In this document: in pieces, positions 30,449 to 38,307 of the stretch | Position numbering within the stretch: position 1 is the first letter of the stretch | Layout: each line of letters begins with the position of its first letter | From: Tepidiforma flava | Lineage (GTDB): Bacteria > Chloroflexota > Dehalococcoidia > Tepidiformales > Tepidiformaceae | Assembly: GCF_027594505.1 (NCBI RefSeq) | Contig: NZ_CP115149.1 | Span: 1,148,812-1,212,811 of the forward strand | Direction: 5' to 3' | Length of the DNA: 64,000 nucleotides | Program-made: the position numbers and the translations under genes | The notes under the pieces: generated by a model | What the model saw: only the letters and a program-made list of their open reading frames with translations | The model's database searches: none | Told to the model about the DNA's origin: nothing

Positions 30449-30520
30449 CTGGTTCCTTGTCCCTCCTGTTGGTGTGTGCTCACGCGCCGTGGCCGGCGCG
30501 GGAACCCCCATGCGATCATT

Positions 30521-30540
30521 CGCTGGCCGGGCGGCCAGCG
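30521..30540. repeat. dispersed palindrome copy 1 (GGCCGGGCGGCCAGC family)
   Basis: CGCTGGCC and GGCCAGCG form an 8-bp stem around GGGC. It begins 3 bases beyond the livM stop, between livM and the substrate-binding protein gene. The core 15-mer GGCCGGGCGGCCAGC occurs four times in the window, always near gene ends. It may attenuate transcription into the binding-protein gene. Confidence 0.6.
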
Positions 30541-30543
30541 GAT

Positions 30544-31833
30544 TCACCCCGACCCGCCGCCATCCTGCCGGACGACGACGACCTCCTCCTGCTCGACGAC
30601 CACGACCGTCTCGACGATGGCGGTCCCGCCCGCGCCCGGCTTCCGCAGCCGGAGGCCGGAGCGCGCGTACCGCCACGTCTCCTGCAGGAAGCCGGCGACG
30701 CCGTGCCGCATCGTGTACATCACGACGATGAGGATGATGGCCTGGATGGCATCCGGCGCGGACTTGTTGATGGAGACGGTGACATCCGGCACGAACTGCT
30801 GGAAGAGGCCGCCGATGATGGCGCCGTTGATAGTCGCGACGCCGCCGATGACGGCGCCGACGAGGAAGCGGATCGACAGCAGGGGCGAGTACTGGTCCGG
30901 CGAAACGAACTGGATGACGACGCCGTTGAGCGCGCCGGCGAGCCCGGCGAAGGCGCCCGCGATGCCGAACGCCGTCATCTTGTAGAGCGCCACGTTCACG
31001 CCCATCGCCGAGGCCGCCGTCTCGTTATCGCGGATGGCGATCAGCGCGCGGCCGAAGCGCCCCCGGCGGAGGTTCGCCGCCAGCACGAAGACCAGCAGGG
31101 CGAGCAGCGCCGTCGTGTAGTAGAAGAAGCGGTCCAGGTTGTCCTGCCAGAACGGGACGCCCAGCTTGCCGAACATCACGACGCCCTGGACGCCGCCGGT
31201 GAACTCCTCGAACTTCTTCGCCAGCGGCGTCACCGTCACCGCGAGCGAGAGGGTGGCGAGCGCGAGGTACGGGCCCTTGAAGCGGAGCGCCGGGATGCCG
31301 ATGAGGAAGCCGAGCGCCCCGGCGATGAGCGGCGCGATGATGAGCGACCAGCCCCACGGCATGTCCCATTCGCGGAAGCCGATCGCCAGCGTGTAGCCGC
31401 CGATGGCGAAGAACGCGCCCTGCCCGAGCGAAATCTGGCCGCCGAAGCCTGTCAGCAGGTTGATGCCGACGATCACCATCATGAACTGGATGGCGACCGT
31501 CATCTTCAGCATCGAGGCGTGCGGGATCGCTTCGACGTAGAGCGGCATGAAGGCGAAGAAGGCGATGATGAGCCCGTAGCCGACCCACCGGAGCGCGCGT
31601 TCCGCCTGCGGGCCGCGGTCGAGCACCGGCCGCAAGGCCGTCGCCACGATGACCGTGCCGATGGCCACGATGCTGAGCAGCGCGGCCATCCCGGCGAACG
31701 GCCCGATGAGGTCGCCCACGGCGGGGATGGCGTCCAGCTTCGCCGGCTCGGCCAGGAGCCACACCAGCCCGGCCACGACGAAGAGGGGGAAGAACCAGTT
31801 CCGGCGGTAGTCGAAGGAGCGCACGAAATCCAT
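30544..31833 (-). CDS. livM: branched-chain amino acid-type ABC transporter permease LivM
   Basis: This 429-residue inner-membrane permease carries the LivM signature region MMVIVGINLLTGFGGQISLG followed by QGAFFAIGGYTLA, ALRFKGPYLALATLSLA, and the ATPase-contact loop GRFGRALIAIRDNETAASAM. It has two extra N-terminal hydrophobic segments. The unusual C-terminal tail is Val/Glu-rich and ends VVVVRQDGGGSG. It starts 4 bases after the stop of livH. It forms the channel with LivH, powered by LivG and LivF. Confidence 0.95.
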   Translation of the reverse strand: MDFVRSFDYRRNWFFPLFVVAGLVWLLAEPAKLDAIPAVGDLIGPFAGMAALLSIVAIGTVIVATALRPVLDRGPQAERALRWVGYGLIIAFFAFMPLYVEAIPHASMLKMTVAIQFMMVIVGINLLTGFGGQISLGQGAFFAIGGYTLAIGFREWDMPWGWSLIIAPLIAGALGFLIGIPALRFKGPYLALATLSLAVTVTPLAKKFEEFTGGVQGVVMFGKLGVPFWQDNLDRFFYYTTALLALLVFVLAANLRRGRFGRALIAIRDNETAASAMGVNVALYKMTAFGIAGAFAGLAGALNGVVIQFVSPDQYSPLLSIRFLVGAVIGGVATINGAIIGGLFQQFVPDVTVSINKSAPDAIQAIILIVVMYTMRHGVAGFLQETWRYARSGLRLRKPGAGGTAIVETVVVVEQEEVVVVRQDGGGSG

Positions 31834-31836
31834 GGC

Positions 31837-32724
31837 CTACACCCTCTGCACGACCTGCCGCCCGAAGAGGCCCGCCGGGCGGATGAGGAGGACGGCGACG
31901 ATGACGACGAGCGCGAGGACGATATCGAGCTGCGTGCCGATGAATTCGATGTAGCGGCCGCCGAGAGCCACGATGTTGCCGATGGCGATGCCGCCGACCA
32001 CCGCGCCGGGTGGCGAATCGAACCCGCCCAGCGTGGCCGAGGCGAACGAGAAGATGAGGATGGTGGCCATGAAGTTCGGCTCGAGCTGGACGACCGGGGC
32101 GGAGAGGATGCCCGCCAGCGCGCCGGCCGCCGCCGCGATGCCCCAGCCCAGCGCCAGCATCCAGTTCACGTTGATGCCGACGAGGCGGCTGGAGGCCGGC
32201 TGCGCCGCCGCCGCCCGCAGCCCGAGCCCCAGCTTCGTCCGCTGGAAGAGGACGTAGAGCACGGCCATCAGCGTGATCAGCACGGCGAAGATGAACAGGT
32301 GGTACGGGATGATGAAGATATCGCCCACCTGCCAGGAGGCCTGCCGGATGCCCGTCGGCAGCGGGAACGGCTTCGGCACGCCGGAGTAGATCCAGAGCGC
32401 CAGCGAGTTGAAGAAGAGGTAGAGGCCGAGCGTCACGATGACGATCGTCAGCTCGGGCGCGTTCTGCACCGGGCGGATGAGGATGCGCTGGACGGCGATT
32501 CCGGCGGCGAAGGCGAGGATGAGCGTGAGCGGCACCGCCACCCAGTAGCCCATCCCGGCGTTCAGGAACGACCAGCAGATGTAGGTCGAGAACATCGCCA
32601 TCTCGCCCTGGCCGAAGTTGATGATGTGCGTCGAGCGGTAGATGAGCACGAGGGCGAGGGCGAGCAGGCCGTAGATGCAGCCGTTCGCCGTGCCCGCGAG
32701 GACCAGCTGGATGAATTCGGTCAT
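31837..32724 (-). CDS. livH: branched-chain amino acid-type ABC transporter permease LivH
   Basis: This 295-residue permease of about eight helices has LAGTANGCIYGLLALALVLI, then IINFGQGEMAMFSTYICW (the LivH N-terminal signature), an ATPase-contact loop (QRTKLGLGLRAAAAQPASSR) and SATLGGFDSPPGAVVGGIAI. GGAGGGACCG precedes the ATG at 32724. It lies between livF and livM in a five-gene import operon. Substrate specificity is set by the binding protein. Confidence 0.95.
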   Translation of the reverse strand: MTEFIQLVLAGTANGCIYGLLALALVLIYRSTHIINFGQGEMAMFSTYICWSFLNAGMGYWVAVPLTLILAFAAGIAVQRILIRPVQNAPELTIVIVTLGLYLFFNSLALWIYSGVPKPFPLPTGIRQASWQVGDIFIIPYHLFIFAVLITLMAVLYVLFQRTKLGLGLRAAAAQPASSRLVGINVNWMLALGWGIAAAAGALAGILSAPVVQLEPNFMATILIFSFASATLGGFDSPPGAVVGGIAIGNIVALGGRYIEFIGTQLDIVLALVVIVAVLLIRPAGLFGRQVVQRV

Positions 32725-32748
32725 CGGTCCCTCCCTTCTCCCTTCGCC

Positions 32749-33462
32749 TCAGTAGCCGAGGTAGGCGCGCCGCACGTCGTCGCTCGCGGCGAGCTGGTCG
32801 GCGGTGCCTTCGAGCGCGACCCGGCCGGTCTCGAGCAGGTAGGCGTAGGTCGCCACCTTGAGCGCCCGGACGGCGTCCTGTTCGACGAGCAGCATGCTGA
32901 CGCCTTCCTCGCGGTTGATGGTCGTGAGGATGCCGAAGATTTCCTGGACGATGAGCGGCGCCAGCCCGAGCGACGGCTCATCGAGCAGGAGCAGCTTCGG
33001 GCGCGACATGAGCGCGCGGGCGATGGCGAGCATCTGCTGTTCGCCGCCGGACATCGAGCCGGCGCGCTGCTTGCGCCGCTGGCCGAGCACGGGGAAGTAG
33101 CCGTACATCCGCTCGATGTCGCGCCGGATGCCGTCCTTGTCCCGCCGGGAGTAGGCGCCGAGGAGGAGGTTCTCCTCCACGGTGAAGTCCGTGAACGTGC
33201 CGCGCCCCTCCGGCACCATCACCATCCCCATGCGGACGAGGTCCTGCGTGGATTTGCCGGCGATCGATTCGCCCTGGTAGCGGACGTCGCCCCAGGTGCG
33301 GACCTCGGCGAGGAGGGCGCGGAGGGTGGTGGTCTTGCCGGCGCCGTTCGCGCCGAGGAGGGCGACGATGCCGCGCTCGGGGACGCGGAGGTCGATGCCG
33401 AAGAGCACCGGGCGGTCGCCGTAGGCCGCGCGGAGGTTCACCGCTTCGAGGATGGCGCTCAT
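32749..33462 (-). CDS. livF: ABC transporter ATP-binding protein LivF
   Basis: This 237-residue ATPase has Walker A GANGAGKTTTL, signature SMSGGEQQMLAIARAL, Walker B LLLLDEPSLGLAP and the switch His region following. It has the LivF-specific short length and ends RRAYLGY. Its ATG overlaps the TGA of livG by 4 bp (ATGA). With LivG it drives import through LivHM. Confidence 0.95.
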   Translation of the reverse strand: MSAILEAVNLRAAYGDRPVLFGIDLRVPERGIVALLGANGAGKTTTLRALLAEVRTWGDVRYQGESIAGKSTQDLVRMGMVMVPEGRGTFTDFTVEENLLLGAYSRRDKDGIRRDIERMYGYFPVLGQRRKQRAGSMSGGEQQMLAIARALMSRPKLLLLDEPSLGLAPLIVQEIFGILTTINREEGVSMLLVEQDAVRALKVATYAYLLETGRVALEGTADQLAASDDVRRAYLGY

Positions 33463-34253
33463 GCCTCCACCCCCAGGTAGGCGCGGATGACCTCCGGGTT
33501 GCGGCGCACCTCATCGGGCGTGCCCTCGGCGATCTTCTTGCCGAAATCGAGCACGACGACGCGGTCGCTGATGCTCATGACGAGGCCCATGTGGTGCTCC
33601 ACGAGCAGGATGGTGACGTCGAACCGTTCGCGGATGTCGCGGATGAGGGCGCCGAGGGCGGAGACCTCTTCGTGGTTGAGGCCGCCGGCCGGCTCATCGA
33701 GGAGGAGGAGCTTCGGCCGGGCGACGAGGGCGCGGGCGAGCTCGATCCGCTTCAGCGTGCCGAAGGGAAGCCCGGCCGCCGGGTGCCGCTCGACTGCGCG
33801 CAGGCCGAGGTAGTCGATCGCCTCGTCGACGACCTGCTCCGCGCGGCGCTCTTCGCGGCCGACCCACGGCAGGCGGAGCGCCTGCGAAAAGACGTCCGCT
33901 TTCGTCGAGGCGTGGAGCCCGACGCGGATGTTGTCGCGGACCGTCATCGACGGGAAGAGGGCGAGGTTCTGGAAGGTGCGGGCGATGCCGAGCCGCGGGA
34001 TTTCGTGCGGGGCGAGCCCGAGGAGGTTCGTCTGCCCGAACCAGATTTCGCCCGCCTGCGGCCGGTAGAGCCGCGTGATGGCGTTGAACATCGTCGTCTT
34101 GCCGGCGCCGTTCGGCCCGATGAGGCCGAGGATCTTCCCCGCCGGCACATCGAACGAGACGCCGTCGAGCGCCACGAGCCCGCCGAACCGGAGGGACACG
34201 TCGCGGACGCTGAGGAGAGCCTGGGAACCGTTCGCGCTGACCGTAGCCGCCAC
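33459..34253 (-). CDS. livG: ABC transporter ATP-binding protein LivG
   Basis: This 264-residue ATPase has Walker A GPNGAGKTTMFNAI, the LivG-type insert NLLGLAPHEIPRLGIARTFQ, Walker B LLLLDEPAGGLNHEE, and the C-terminal motif FGKKIAEGTPDEVRRNPEVI with RAYLGVEA, characteristic of the LivG family. The start is GTG at 34253. It is the first gene of the livG-F-H-M-K operon. The family signature Ser-Gly-Gly-x-Gln is replaced by PFGTLKRIELARAL, common for LivG relatives. Confidence 0.94.
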   Translation of the reverse strand: MAATVSANGSQALLSVRDVSLRFGGLVALDGVSFDVPAGKILGLIGPNGAGKTTMFNAITRLYRPQAGEIWFGQTNLLGLAPHEIPRLGIARTFQNLALFPSMTVRDNIRVGLHASTKADVFSQALRLPWVGREERRAEQVVDEAIDYLGLRAVERHPAAGLPFGTLKRIELARALVARPKLLLLDEPAGGLNHEEVSALGALIRDIRERFDVTILLVEHHMGLVMSISDRVVVLDFGKKIAEGTPDEVRRNPEVIRAYLGVEA

Positions 34254-34346
34254 CCCCTGTCCGTTTGGGCCGGGAGTCTAGTGGCTCCTCAGGAAATCAA
34301 GCAAGTGGCGCTCGCGCAGAAGTGTCCGCTGATCGGTGCGCGGACC

Positions 34347-34362
34347 GGCCGGGCGGCCAGCG
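34347..34362. repeat. dispersed palindrome copy 2
   Basis: The core GGCCGGGCGGCCAGC recurs here in the 188-base gap between livG and the DUF3179 gene. The left arm is degenerate (CCGGCC), leaving only a short stem. It belongs to the four-copy family described at 30521. Confidence 0.5.
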
Positions 34363-34421
34363 GAAGCGGGCGCGGATCAGCTTCGCCGCTGGCGTTTCGC
34401 AGCCCCGTGCGCGCGATTCCC

Positions 34422-34437
34422 GGCCGGGCGGCCAGCC
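34422..34437. repeat. dispersed palindrome copy 3
   Basis: GGCCGGGCGGCCAGC again, beginning within 20 bases of the DUF3179 gene stop (34442). Here the left arm reads CCCGGCC. The position just past a stop codon parallels the copies at 30521 and 49578. Confidence 0.5.
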
Positions 34438-34441
34438 CGCC

Positions 34442-35644
34442 TCAGGGCGCCCATATCGCCGTCCCGGGGCGAAAGGCGGCCCACGCGAACCAGAACTCCG
34501 CCGTGTGCAGCGCGGGGCGCAGCTGCCGCCCCGCCAGCGGCCCGGCCACGGCCCGGCCGAAGATGTCCCACGTCGAGCCGGTCGCGTCGTCGACGAACGT
34601 CCCCGGGGCCGCCCCGGGCGCGAACCGCAGGACGCGGCCGTCGAGCCGCGCATCGTAGGCGGCCGCCGCTCCAACATCCCGCGAGGCGGCGATCTCCCGC
34701 TGGTCGAGCGCGGAGGCGGTCCCGGGCGCCCAGAAGACTGCCGCCGGCGCGCCGCCGGCCTCCACGTTCGCGACCTTCGCCTGCTTCAGCGCCGAGAACG
34801 GCACCGCCAGCCCGGCGCCGGCCCGGTCGAGGCCGACCACCCGCTCCAGCGCCGGGAGCCGCGGGTCCGGGGTCCCCGGGAAGAGGAACGGCTGGGCAAG
34901 GGCGTCGTAGAACTCGTACGGGTTGATGCCGTAGGCCCGCTCGAAACCCGTCGCTTCGGTGAGCGCCGGCGCCCCCGGGTGCGCCCGGCGGAACTCGCCC
35001 CACGAGACGATGAGGGCCGGCAGCGGCGTGAGCACCGCCCCCGCGAGCTCGCCCGCGATCGCCTCGCCCGTCGCCTGCTGCCACCAGCTCTCCGTCTGCC
35101 GGTCCCAGAGGATGAGGTCGGAGTGGCGGAGGTTGCCGGAGACACCGAAATCGAGGACCCGGCCGCCGGCGCGCCGGTCGAAGGCGAGCGCGGTGTTGCA
35201 GAGCGGGCAGTAGGTCACCGCCACGGGCCGGTCGCCGAAGCGATCGTTCACCACTTCGTGCCACGTGAGGATATGCAGCGGGTACCCCTTCGCGATGCCG
35301 TCGACGGTGACGACGGCGACGGGCATGCGGTCGGCGTAGCCGAGCGACGCCGCCGGCGCGAAGCGCGCCTGGCCGCCCTGCGGCGCCGGGATGCTCACCG
35401 CGCCCTCGGCATCGAGCGGCGGCAGGCAATCGCGCCCCGGGCAGCCGCGCACCACCTCGCGCGGGTCGACGGCGGCGCGGCTGAAGTCCGTGTTCGGCCA
35501 GTCGGGAAAGTCGGCGCGGAACCTCGCCTCCCGGTCGGCGGGGGCCAGCGCGGCTGTCGGCGGAGGCGGCGACGGCGCGCCGTCGCCGCCGCAGGCCGAG
35601 GCCAGGATAGCGGCCAGCAGCGCGGCCGGCAGCGCACGCGTCAT
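34442..35644 (-). CDS. DUF3179 domain lipoprotein
   Basis: This 400-residue exported protein has a lipobox LASAC followed by a Pro-rich linker (GAPSPPPPTAALAP). The DUF3179 core is evident: VAVVTVDGIAKGYPLHILTW, HEVVNDRFGDRPVAVTYCPL, CNTALAFDRRAGGRVLDFGV, SGNLRHSDLILWDRQTESWW and a C-terminal repeat with DDATGSTWDIFGRAVAGPL. The CPLCNTA motif may bind metal or be redox-active; the family is uncharacterised but common in Chloroflexota. ATG at 35644 is used; ATG at 35656 is four codons upstream. It is divergent from a small membrane protein gene. Confidence 0.9.
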   Translation of the reverse strand: MTRALPAALLAAILASACGGDGAPSPPPPTAALAPADREARFRADFPDWPNTDFSRAAVDPREVVRGCPGRDCLPPLDAEGAVSIPAPQGGQARFAPAASLGYADRMPVAVVTVDGIAKGYPLHILTWHEVVNDRFGDRPVAVTYCPLCNTALAFDRRAGGRVLDFGVSGNLRHSDLILWDRQTESWWQQATGEAIAGELAGAVLTPLPALIVSWGEFRRAHPGAPALTEATGFERAYGINPYEFYDALAQPFLFPGTPDPRLPALERVVGLDRAGAGLAVPFSALKQAKVANVEAGGAPAAVFWAPGTASALDQREIAASRDVGAAAAYDARLDGRVLRFAPGAAPGTFVDDATGSTWDIFGRAVAGPLAGRQLRPALHTAEFWFAWAAFRPGTAIWAP

Positions 35645-35664
35645 GCCGGGTATCATCGCATGCC

Positions 35665-36204
35665 GTGACGCTGGAGATGTGGGTCATCCTCGCGGTGCGG
35701 GTGCTCGGCTCGCTGCCGGTGCTCCGCTGGGCGCTCTTCGGCGGCATCCTCGCCATCCTCGTCGACCTTTCGGACCTGTTCCTGCGCGCGTACCTGGACC
35801 TCGGCGGGGTGCGCAACTACCAGTCGTTCGACAAGTGGTGCGACCAGGTGTACCTGGCGCTCTTCCTCGTGGTGGCGCTGCGGTGGGAGGGGCCGGCGCG
35901 GGCGATCGCCGTCGCGCTGTACGCCTTCCGGCTGGCCGGGTTCGCGCTGTTCGAGCTGACGGGCGAGCGGTGGGTGCTGATGCTGTTCCCGAACGTGTTC
36001 GAATTCTGGTTCCTGTTCGCGGCGTTCACGCGGCGGTGGTGGCGGGGGTTCCGGTGGGAGCGGCGGCCGACCGCGCTGGCGCTGGCCGGGACGGCGGCCG
36101 CGAAGCTGTTCCACGAATACGCGCTCCACGTCGGCCGCTGGTTCGACAGCTTCACCGCGCGCGACGTGGTGGAGTGGGTGGCGGGGCTGGTGCGGTTGGG
36201 CTAG
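35665..36204 (+). CDS. hypothetical membrane protein, 179 residues
   Basis: About five hydrophobic segments are visible (WVILAVRVLGSLPVLRWALF; GGILAILVDLSDLFL; QVYLALFLVVALRW; AIAVALYAFRLAGFALF; VFEFWFLFAAFTRRWW) with a charged loop NYQSFDKWCDQ. The start is GTG at 35665, with ATG at 35677 as alternative. The family is not recognised. Its last 25 codons form part of an 88-bp sequence repeated exactly 1106 bases downstream, so its 3' end was the target of a duplication. The stop shares CTAG with the opposing gene. Confidence 0.75.
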   Translation: MTLEMWVILAVRVLGSLPVLRWALFGGILAILVDLSDLFLRAYLDLGGVRNYQSFDKWCDQVYLALFLVVALRWEGPARAIAVALYAFRLAGFALFELTGERWVLMLFPNVFEFWFLFAAFTRRWWRGFRWERRPTALALAGTAAAKLFHEYALHVGRWFDSFTARDVVEWVAGLVRLG

Positions 36205-36216
36205 CGGGGGGCGCCG
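36129..36216. repeat. 88-bp perfect direct repeat, left copy
   Basis: The 88 bases starting CGTCGGCCGCTGGTTCGACA are identical to 37235-37322 (offset 1106). This copy contains the last 25 codons of the membrane protein gene, the shared CTAG stop and the last codons (GAPR-stop) of the opposing gene. Together the two copies bracket a three-gene cassette. Confidence 0.97.
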
Positions 36217-36572
36217 AGCGGGAGCCGCATCTGGGCAGAGGCGGGGGCCCCGCCACCGACCGGGCCGGAGTGGTAGGTCTCGACGGTCACGAACGTCGAT
36301 GCGCCGCGCGCCGTCGCGACCGTCCATGTCGCAATGGCTGGCCGCTGCGCTCCCGGCGCCGGCGGCCCGGCCGGGCGCTCGAACTGCCGAAGCCGCAGCA
36401 ACGCGCGCCGCCGGGCTGCCCACCGGTCGGCTTCTTCGGGAGCGAACAGGTGTCCGTAGTCGGGGTCCGGTTCGCCCTGCAGGCGGACCGTCCAGACCTG
36501 TTCGCCCGCCCGGAGGACGGGCACATCCACCGTCTCGAGGCGCCGGGTCCCGCCGGATTCGTGTGTCATCAT
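36201..36572 (-). CDS. hypothetical protein of the repeat-bounded cassette
   Basis: This 123-residue soluble protein begins MMTHESGGTRRLETVDVPVL and continues VWTVRLQGEPDPDYGHLFAP, a Pro/Arg-rich middle and a beta-like C-terminal part (TWTVATARGASTFVTVETYH). Its last codons and stop lie in the 88-bp repeat, so its C-terminus (LGAPR) was supplied by the duplicated host sequence. It lies 6 bases after the DUF4258-like gene, probably in one operon. Family unknown. Confidence 0.6.
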   Translation of the reverse strand: MMTHESGGTRRLETVDVPVLRAGEQVWTVRLQGEPDPDYGHLFAPEEADRWAARRRALLRLRQFERPAGPPAPGAQRPAIATWTVATARGASTFVTVETYHSGPVGGGAPASAQMRLPLGAPR

Positions 36573-36578
36573 CCCATC

Positions 36579-36896
36579 TTACCTCCGCGCGGTTCTCCAG
36601 AACTGGGTGACGATAATTGGCCGTTCCCTGCCGTAATTCACCCGGACCCAGAGGGTTTGGCCATTCTCTGCTTCGCACTCGATGGTGACGACGGGACCGC
36701 GCGGGTCCGCGACGCCGCCGTCGTCGGTAATGATGCGGGGGCGGTCTTTTGTCACGCCCCACTCGACGTCCAGGTGGTTCGGCCGGTCTTCGTCAGCCGC
36801 TCGTGCCAGGGCATGCTCCGAGATGCGGTAGTCGCGCCGCCGGAACCGGCTGACGATCTCCTCGAGGTCAGCCGCGGGCCGGGAGGGGCCAGTCAC
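36579..36896 (-). CDS. DUF4258-like, possible toxin-type protein
   Basis: This 105-residue protein fits DUF4258/RelE-like small proteins: an N-terminal helix, DYRISEHALARAADEDRP, then VEWGVTKDRPRIITDDGGVA, then VVTIECEAENGQTLWVRVNY and the closing strand RPIIVTQFWRTARR. The ISEHAL...R start and closing beta strands are typical of this group, some of which act as mRNA-interferase-type toxins. Its start overlaps the end of the upstream gene by 29 bp. A toxin role is inferred, not shown. Confidence 0.6.
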   Translation of the reverse strand: MTGPSRPAADLEEIVSRFRRRDYRISEHALARAADEDRPNHLDVEWGVTKDRPRIITDDGGVADPRGPVVTIECEAENGQTLWVRVNYGRERPIIVTQFWRTARR

Positions 36897-37170
36897 GCGG
36901 GTCGAGCTCCAGCGACTGGTAGACCTCGGGCGGCAGGGCGATTTCGATGCCAGCCGCCGCTTCGTACCGGTTCAACTCCCGGCGGAGGAGCATGGCGAGG
37001 ACTTTCGCCTGCTCGAGCGACATCCGAACCACGGCCCGGTCGCCGGGTTCGGCGGCTGCCCCATCAAACGGCTGGCGGACGGGGCGCGCCCCGAACGCGA
37101 TCGCCAGGCCGTAGGCCGTGAACGTGAACTCGAAGGTATCGGAAAAGACTTCCGGGACGCCATCTGCCAT
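36868..37170 (-). CDS. DUF3467-like small protein
   Basis: This 100-residue protein reads FEFTFTAYGLAIAFGARP, then VVRMSLEQAKVLAMLLRREL, then GIEIALPPEVYQSLELD. The pattern (short beta part followed by MSLEQAKVLAMLL helix and I-x-LPPEV) resembles DUF3467-type proteins. GGAGGCACCTC lies just before the ATG at 37170. It is the first gene of the cassette, overlapping the DUF4258-like gene, as antitoxin-toxin pairs often do; this is inference. Confidence 0.55.
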   Translation of the reverse strand: MADGVPEVFSDTFEFTFTAYGLAIAFGARPVRQPFDGAAAEPGDRAVVRMSLEQAKVLAMLLRRELNRYEAAAGIEIALPPEVYQSLELDPRDWPLPARG

Positions 37171-37234
37171 GAGGTGCCTCCGAACCGGGTGTCGCTGATT
37201 GTCGACGGCCGCCCTGGAGGCAGCAACGAGCCAC

Positions 37235-37322
37235 CGTCGGCCGCTGGTTCGACAGCTTCACCGCGCGCGACGTGGTGGAGTGGGTGGCGGGGCTGGTGCG
37301 GTTGGGCTAGCGGGGGGCGCCG
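37235..37322. repeat. 88-bp perfect direct repeat, right copy
   Basis: Identical to 36129-36216. Here the copy carries a detached 3' fragment of the membrane protein gene and the genuine last codons of the small minus-strand gene at 37307-37474. It marks the right edge of the inserted 1.1-kb cassette. Confidence 0.97.
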
Positions 37323-37474
37323 GTCAGCCCGCGGATCTTCTCGAGCGCCTTCTTCGGGTCGGGCTCGCCGGGCACGCGGACGGTGACGCGCACGCCACCA
37401 CCCTGCCGGACGACCGGGCGCACCGGGGGCCGCCGCCCGGCGTCGTCACCTGCTGAGCCGGAACCGCCGCTCAT
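37307..37474 (-). CDS. hypothetical 55-residue protein
   Basis: This small protein begins MSGGSGSAGDDAGRRPPVRP, then VVRQGGGVRVTVRVPGEPDP and the helix KKALEKIRGLTGAPR. The C-terminal half looks like a genuine small fold. Its start overlaps the 3' end of the upstream membrane protein gene by 29 bp, suggesting coupling. Its stop and last four residues lie in the right copy of the 88-bp repeat; before the insertion it probably converged directly with the 35665-36204 gene. Confidence 0.5.
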   Translation of the reverse strand: MSGGSGSAGDDAGRRPPVRPVVRQGGGVRVTVRVPGEPDPKKALEKIRGLTGAPR

Positions 37475-38246
37475 GTCGGACTTCCTGAGGGCTCCAAACC
37501 ATCTCCAGGACACCGTGCACCTCCCGCAGCTGCTCGGGGCGGCCGAAAAGACCCTGATATCGAACATCAACGACCGTAACGCGCAACCACGACAGCTCAT
37601 GTCGCAGCCGGCAGACTTCGAACGCTGTTACTTGACCGGGCGCGACGTACGCGAAGGAGAGCGAAACGTCGCATTCTTCCCGCACCCCGGGAGACCCTGG
37701 CGCATCTTCGACACCCCACTCGATACGGAGGTCGACAGTAACATCATACGCGATCCCGACCGCCGCATTCTGAAGGTTGCGAACAAAGACAAGCAGGCCG
37801 CGTGGGCCGTCCGCTTGCCCGACGCCCTCCAGAGCCCGCGCGAGGTCGTCGCGGCCAAAGTCCCACGCATTGAACGTTCGTGTCGGGCGGGGTCGGTCGA
37901 ACGACTTCCCGGTCCAGTCTTCATCGAGGTCGACATCGACCCTCAGGTACGGCTGCCTTGCCACGCGCTCCGCTTCTTCCTGAAGCCGAAGCTCCTGGCT
38001 CACGAGAACCACGGTGCCGGCGGCGACGGCCGTTGCGACTGCTCCTCCGACTGACGCGAGCGCGTTCACGAGCGTCCAGTCCACGTAAGGGCCGCGCGTG
38101 TCGAGCCCGCCAAACATCCAGGCTGCGAGGAGAACGATGCCCGGTACGCCCAGGATGAGAAGCGCAACGACGGCCGCCACGCCGAGAGCGCGGCGCCCTC
38201 GAAGCCCTTCTGATCCTCCCACCGGGCGGAAGTCTGGGTCCCGCAA
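37446..38246 (-). CDS. hypothetical two-helix membrane protein
   Basis: About 266 residues if started at TTG 38246. Two N-terminal membrane segments (ALGVAAVVALLILGVPGIVL; ALASVGGAVATAVAAGTVVL) are followed by a coiled-coil-like stretch (SQELRLQEEAERVARQ) and a cytoplasmic beta-rich domain (PYLRVDVDLDEDW, LLVFVRNLQNAAVGIAYDVT, VRYQGLFGRPEQL). The domain resembles proteins annotated only as hypothetical. The start is uncertain: upstream in-frame starts exist (38393, 38480) but would overlap menA. GC is slightly lower than in neighbours. Confidence 0.55.
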   Translation of the reverse strand: MRDPDFRPVGGSEGLRGRRALGVAAVVALLILGVPGIVLLAAWMFGGLDTRGPYVDWTLVNALASVGGAVATAVAAGTVVLVSQELRLQEEAERVARQPYLRVDVDLDEDWTGKSFDRPRPTRTFNAWDFGRDDLARALEGVGQADGPRGLLVFVRNLQNAAVGIAYDVTVDLRIEWGVEDAPGSPGVREECDVSLSFAYVAPGQVTAFEVCRLRHELSWLRVTVVDVRYQGLFGRPEQLREVHGVLEMVWSPQEVRHERRFRLSR

Positions 38247-38307
38247 CAGTACGGCGTCAAGTTCTGCGCCTTCCCCCCGCCGTCGGGAGCGCGTACGCTC
38301 CGCGGCG

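Noticed and set aside
36129-37322. Phage or integrative-element attachment sites (attL/attR)
   Set aside because: The direct repeats and restored gene 3' end fit the idea, but no integrase, excisionase or tRNA target is present in the 1.1 kb, so a classic integrative element is not supported.
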